Shown here in pieces: positions 7,658 through 9,123 of a DNA stretch of 9,123 bases. The notes under the pieces were generated by a model. It had not been told where the DNA came from, ran no database searches, and saw nothing but the letters and a program-made list of their open reading frames with translations. The stretch spans positions 1-9,123 of the forward strand of contig CBDUXZ010000049.1 of assembly GCA_965371325.1 (NCBI GenBank), in the 5' to 3' direction. Made by a program: the position numbers and the translations under genes. Origin of the DNA: CBDUXZ01 sp965371325 [NCBI: uncultured bacterium]. Lineage in GTDB: Bacteria; JAUYMQ01. Numbering within the stretch: position 1 is the stretch's first letter; each line of letters opens with the position of its first letter.

Positions 7658-8167
7658 TTATTCCTCGATCTGAAGATCCATCAACTCGACGTCGAGCACC
7701 TGCCCGTGCTTCTCTCCCACACGCCGCATCGTGCCGATTGGCTTGAAGCCGGCGCCCCTGAACATGCGCGTGCTACCCTCGTTCCCCCCCGCAATTCTGG
7801 CAAGGAGTACACCCAGCCCCGCGTTCCGGGCGCGCGCGACGAGTTCCGCCAGCACTACCCGTCCAACATTCCGGCGCCGATGCTCGCGGTGGACGTAGAC
7901 CGAAATTTCGGCAGTCCGGTCGTAAGCGCGGCGATCGGACCAGGCTTTGATGCTTCCCCAACCGAGAACCCGGCCTTCTCCCAGGGCTACTATGAGAGGA
8001 TAACGCGCTCGGTCGTGCGATTCGAACCAGGCCTTCTGCTTCTCTTGCGAGAGCGGCTCCGTGTCGAAGGTTCCGGTCCCCTGCAGGACCTCGTCGTGAT
8101 AGATCTCCATTATCGCTTCGAGATCCGGAGGCTGTGCGAGTCGAGTTTCCAATCGTATTTCCCTCAT
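7658..8167 (-). CDS. GNAT N-acetyltransferase, phosphinothricin acetyltransferase (PAT) family
   Basis: This 169-residue cytoplasmic enzyme is predicted to transfer acetyl from acetyl-CoA to an amino group of a small molecule. PAT-type members act on phosphinothricin-like or methionine sulfoximine/sulfone-like amino acids. PAT hallmarks are present: TGTFDTEPLS at 31-40, Glu87 in AEISVYVH (candidate catalytic base position), the CoA loop around HRRRNVGR at 96-103, Asn129, and a C-terminal GEKHGQVLDVELM at 151-163. In the usual R/Q-x-x-G-x-G/A loop, the first Gly is Asn100. ATG 8167 gives the family's normal length. The frame stays open upstream to 8347, but those 60 residues are proline/glycine-rich and match nothing in the family. 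The ribosome-binding site is weak. Actual substrate is not determinable. Confidence 0.9.
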   Translation of the reverse strand: MREIRLETRLAQPPDLEAIMEIYHDEVLQGTGTFDTEPLSQEKQKAWFESHDRARYPLIVALGEGRVLGWGSIKAWSDRRAYDRTAEISVYVHREHRRRNVGRVVLAELVARARNAGLGVLLARIAGGNEGSTRMFRGAGFKPIGTMRRVGEKHGQVLDVELMDLQIEE

Positions 8168-8240
8168 GCCACCCGGGCTTTCGGGAAGCGAACCGCCTGT
8201 GAAGCAGTGAGGCCCTTTCCCGGTTTCGGGATTCCGGGGC

Positions 8241-8269
8241 TTCGCAAACGGGCTTGGACTTACTATAAG
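8241..8269 (+). promoter_or_regulatory. Possible sigma70-type promoter for the VTT membrane protein
   Basis: TTCGCA (8241-8246, 4 of 6 consensus positions) and TATAAG (8264-8269, 5 of 6) are spaced by 17 bases. Transcription would begin near 8276, giving a leader of about 130 bases that contains the 16-bp palindrome. The -10 box stands out in otherwise GC-rich DNA. Confidence 0.35.
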
Positions 8270-8327
8270 GGTCTCGTTCGCGCCCGCGGGAGAGGAAGCG
8301 CCATCCCTGTTCCGCCTTCTGCAGGGG

Positions 8328-8343
8328 CCCGGGTCGACCCGGG
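8328..8343. repeat. 16-bp perfect palindrome
   Basis: CCCGGGTCGACCCGGG is its own reverse complement. It also overlaps two tandem 10-base copies (8328-8337 and 8338-8347) that differ at one base. It lies about 64 bases before the VTT start codon and about 58 bases after the possible -10 box. It could be an operator or a leader hairpin; no T-tract follows, so it is unlikely to be a terminator. Confidence 0.6.
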
Positions 8344-8393
8344 TCAAAATGACTGGAACCTCGCGCGGGTTTCCGGCATCCGAAACCCCACAA

Positions 8394-8399
8394 AGGAGG
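8394..8399 (+). promoter_or_regulatory. Strong Shine-Dalgarno sequence for the VTT gene
   Basis: AGGAGG, within AAAGGAGGT, lies 7 bases before ATG 8407. It is one of the two best ribosome-binding sites in the window and fixes the start of the downstream gene. Confidence 0.85.
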
Positions 8400-8406
8400 T
8401 TTCGCC

Positions 8407-9123
8407 ATGAATACTAACACTTCCGAGGCTGCGGCCCCGAGCGCCGGGACGGCGCGGTCGCGCCGGCCCATCGGACGCATCCTGGGCGGCGTGGCGCTTC
8501 TCGTGGCGCTCGTTGTTCTCGGGCGGGAGGCAGGCGCCTACGTTCCCCGTTTCGCCGAATGGGTTAACGGGCTGGGTGTTTTGGGACCCGTTGTCTTCAT
8601 CGCGGGCTATGCGATAGCCGTCGTGGGCTTCGTCCCGGGATCGGTTCTTACTTTGGCGGGCGGGGCCATCTTTGGGATTCTGAAAGGAACCGTCTACGTC
8701 ACGATCGCGGCGACGATCGGCGCCACGGCCGCGTTCATTGTGTCGCGGAACTTCGCCCGCTCCGCCATCGAGCGAAAACTCCGGGGCGACAAGCGTTTCG
8801 CCGCAATCGATGAGGCGGTCGGCTCCCAGGGGCGGCGCATTGTCTTTCTCCTCAGGCTCTCCCCCGTTTTTCCCTTCACCCTGTTGAACTATGCGCTGGG
8901 TCTCACGAAGGTGCGGCTCGTGGACTACGTGGTTGCATCGGTGGGGATGATCCCCGGAACGCTCCTCTACGTCTATTACGGCAAGCTGGCGGGAGATGTC
9001 GCCGCACTGGCCGGGGGCGTTGCACCGGAGCGCGGTGCGGCCGACTATGCCCTCCTGGCTGTCGGGCTCGTTGCGACGATTCTTGTCACCGTCTTCGTAA
9101 CCCGTCTTGCAAGAAAAGCCCTC
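8407..9123 (+). CDS. TVP38/TMEM64 (VTT domain, DedA superfamily) membrane protein, 3'-incomplete
   Basis: At least 239 codons are open to the right edge without a stop, so the C-terminus is missing. A short Ser/Ala-rich cytoplasmic start (1-20) leads to a first helix at about 23-41. The VTT core follows: VPGSVLTLAGGAIFG around Pro77-Gly78, a following helix with small residues, then RLSPVFPFTLLNYALGL beginning at Arg150, and IPGTLLYVYYGKLAG around Pro183-Gly184. These are the conserved re-entrant-loop motifs of the TVP38/TMEM64 family. A further helix (about 212-232) ends in basic residues at the edge, so little protein may be missing. DedA-superfamily relatives include undecaprenyl-phosphate flippases and lipid scramblases, so lipid transport is a plausible inference; the substrate here is unknown. 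Strong Shine-Dalgarno upstream. Confidence 0.9.
   Translation, partial: MNTNTSEAAAPSAGTARSRRPIGRILGGVALLVALVVLGREAGAYVPRFAEWVNGLGVLGPVVFIAGYAIAVVGFVPGSVLTLAGGAIFGILKGTVYVTIAATIGATAAFIVSRNFARSAIERKLRGDKRFAAIDEAVGSQGRRIVFLLRLSPVFPFTLLNYALGLTKVRLVDYVVASVGMIPGTLLYVYYGKLAGDVAALAGGVAPERGAADYALLAVGLVATILVTVFVTRLARKAL

Larger units (their letters stand above)
8168..8406. promoter_or_regulatory. Divergent intergenic region between GNAT and VTT genes
   Basis: These 239 bases lie between two divergent start codons. They contain a possible plus-strand promoter (8241-8269), a 16-bp perfect palindrome (8328-8343), a small CCCG-GTTT-CGGG hairpin (8219-8230) and a strong ribosome-binding site (8394-8399). 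I see no small gene with a credible start and no RNA gene here. Confidence 0.5.

Noticed and set aside
8168-8347. N-terminal 60-residue extension of the GNAT protein
   Set aside because: The family normally starts near ATG 8167, and the extension is low-complexity and would cover the possible promoter and palindrome of the divergent gene.
7706-8410. A 234-codon plus-strand open frame opposite the GNAT gene
   Set aside because: It is antisense to a well-supported acetyltransferase and shows no family motif or ribosome-binding site. It also runs over the Shine-Dalgarno and start of the VTT gene.
1-9123. A defence island, mobile element or phage system
   Set aside because: No transposase, integrase, toxin-antitoxin pair, nuclease-helicase or CRISPR repeat is visible. 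The uracil-DNA glycosylase is a standard family 4 repair enzyme with intact motifs and does not by itself imply a defence role.

Overview
This is a GC-rich bacterial stretch that opens at what looks like a contig end. Bases 1-13 match the 3' end of the common Illumina adapter, so the window probably begins where an assembled (perhaps metagenomic) contig begins. The high GC, the TTG and GTG start codons, the family 4 Fe-S uracil-DNA glycosylase and the membrane-fused spermidine-synthase-like protein suggest an environmental, non-enteric bacterium. No marker gene here fixes the phylum. There is no rRNA, tRNA, insertion sequence, CRISPR array or phage gene that I can support.

Layout. A minus-strand gene for an exported or membrane-anchored protein starts at 121 and runs off the left end. 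Divergent to it is a copper-type P1B ATPase (285-2495, +) with an N-terminal Cys/His heavy-metal-binding domain. Its stop codon overlaps that of a convergent membrane-anchored TPR protein (2492-3190, -) by 4 bp. A 101-bp divergent gap then leads into a three-gene plus-strand operon: family 4 uracil-DNA glycosylase (3292-4086), a 781-residue polytopic membrane protein with a C-terminal aminopropyltransferase-like domain (4100-6445), and a membrane-anchored SGNH/AlgX-like hydrolase (6442-7617). The last two overlap by ATGA. A hairpin at 7629-7656 separates the operon from a convergent GNAT acetyltransferase of the phosphinothricin acetyltransferase type (7658-8167, -). A 239-bp divergent gap with a possible promoter and a 16-bp palindrome leads to a TVP38/TMEM64 (VTT) membrane protein (8407 to the right end, +, incomplete).

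How the genes work together. The ATPase exports Cu(I)-like cations. The coupled membrane synthase-like and SGNH genes probably act together at the membrane or envelope, but their substrates cannot be read from the sequence. The DNA-repair gene in front of them shares their transcript without an obvious functional link. The rest look like independent housekeeping or accessory genes. I do not see a clearly new defence or mobile system. The most unusual item is the synthase-like/SGNH pair: the membrane part is an internal duplication, and the aminopropyltransferase signature lacks its second acidic residue.
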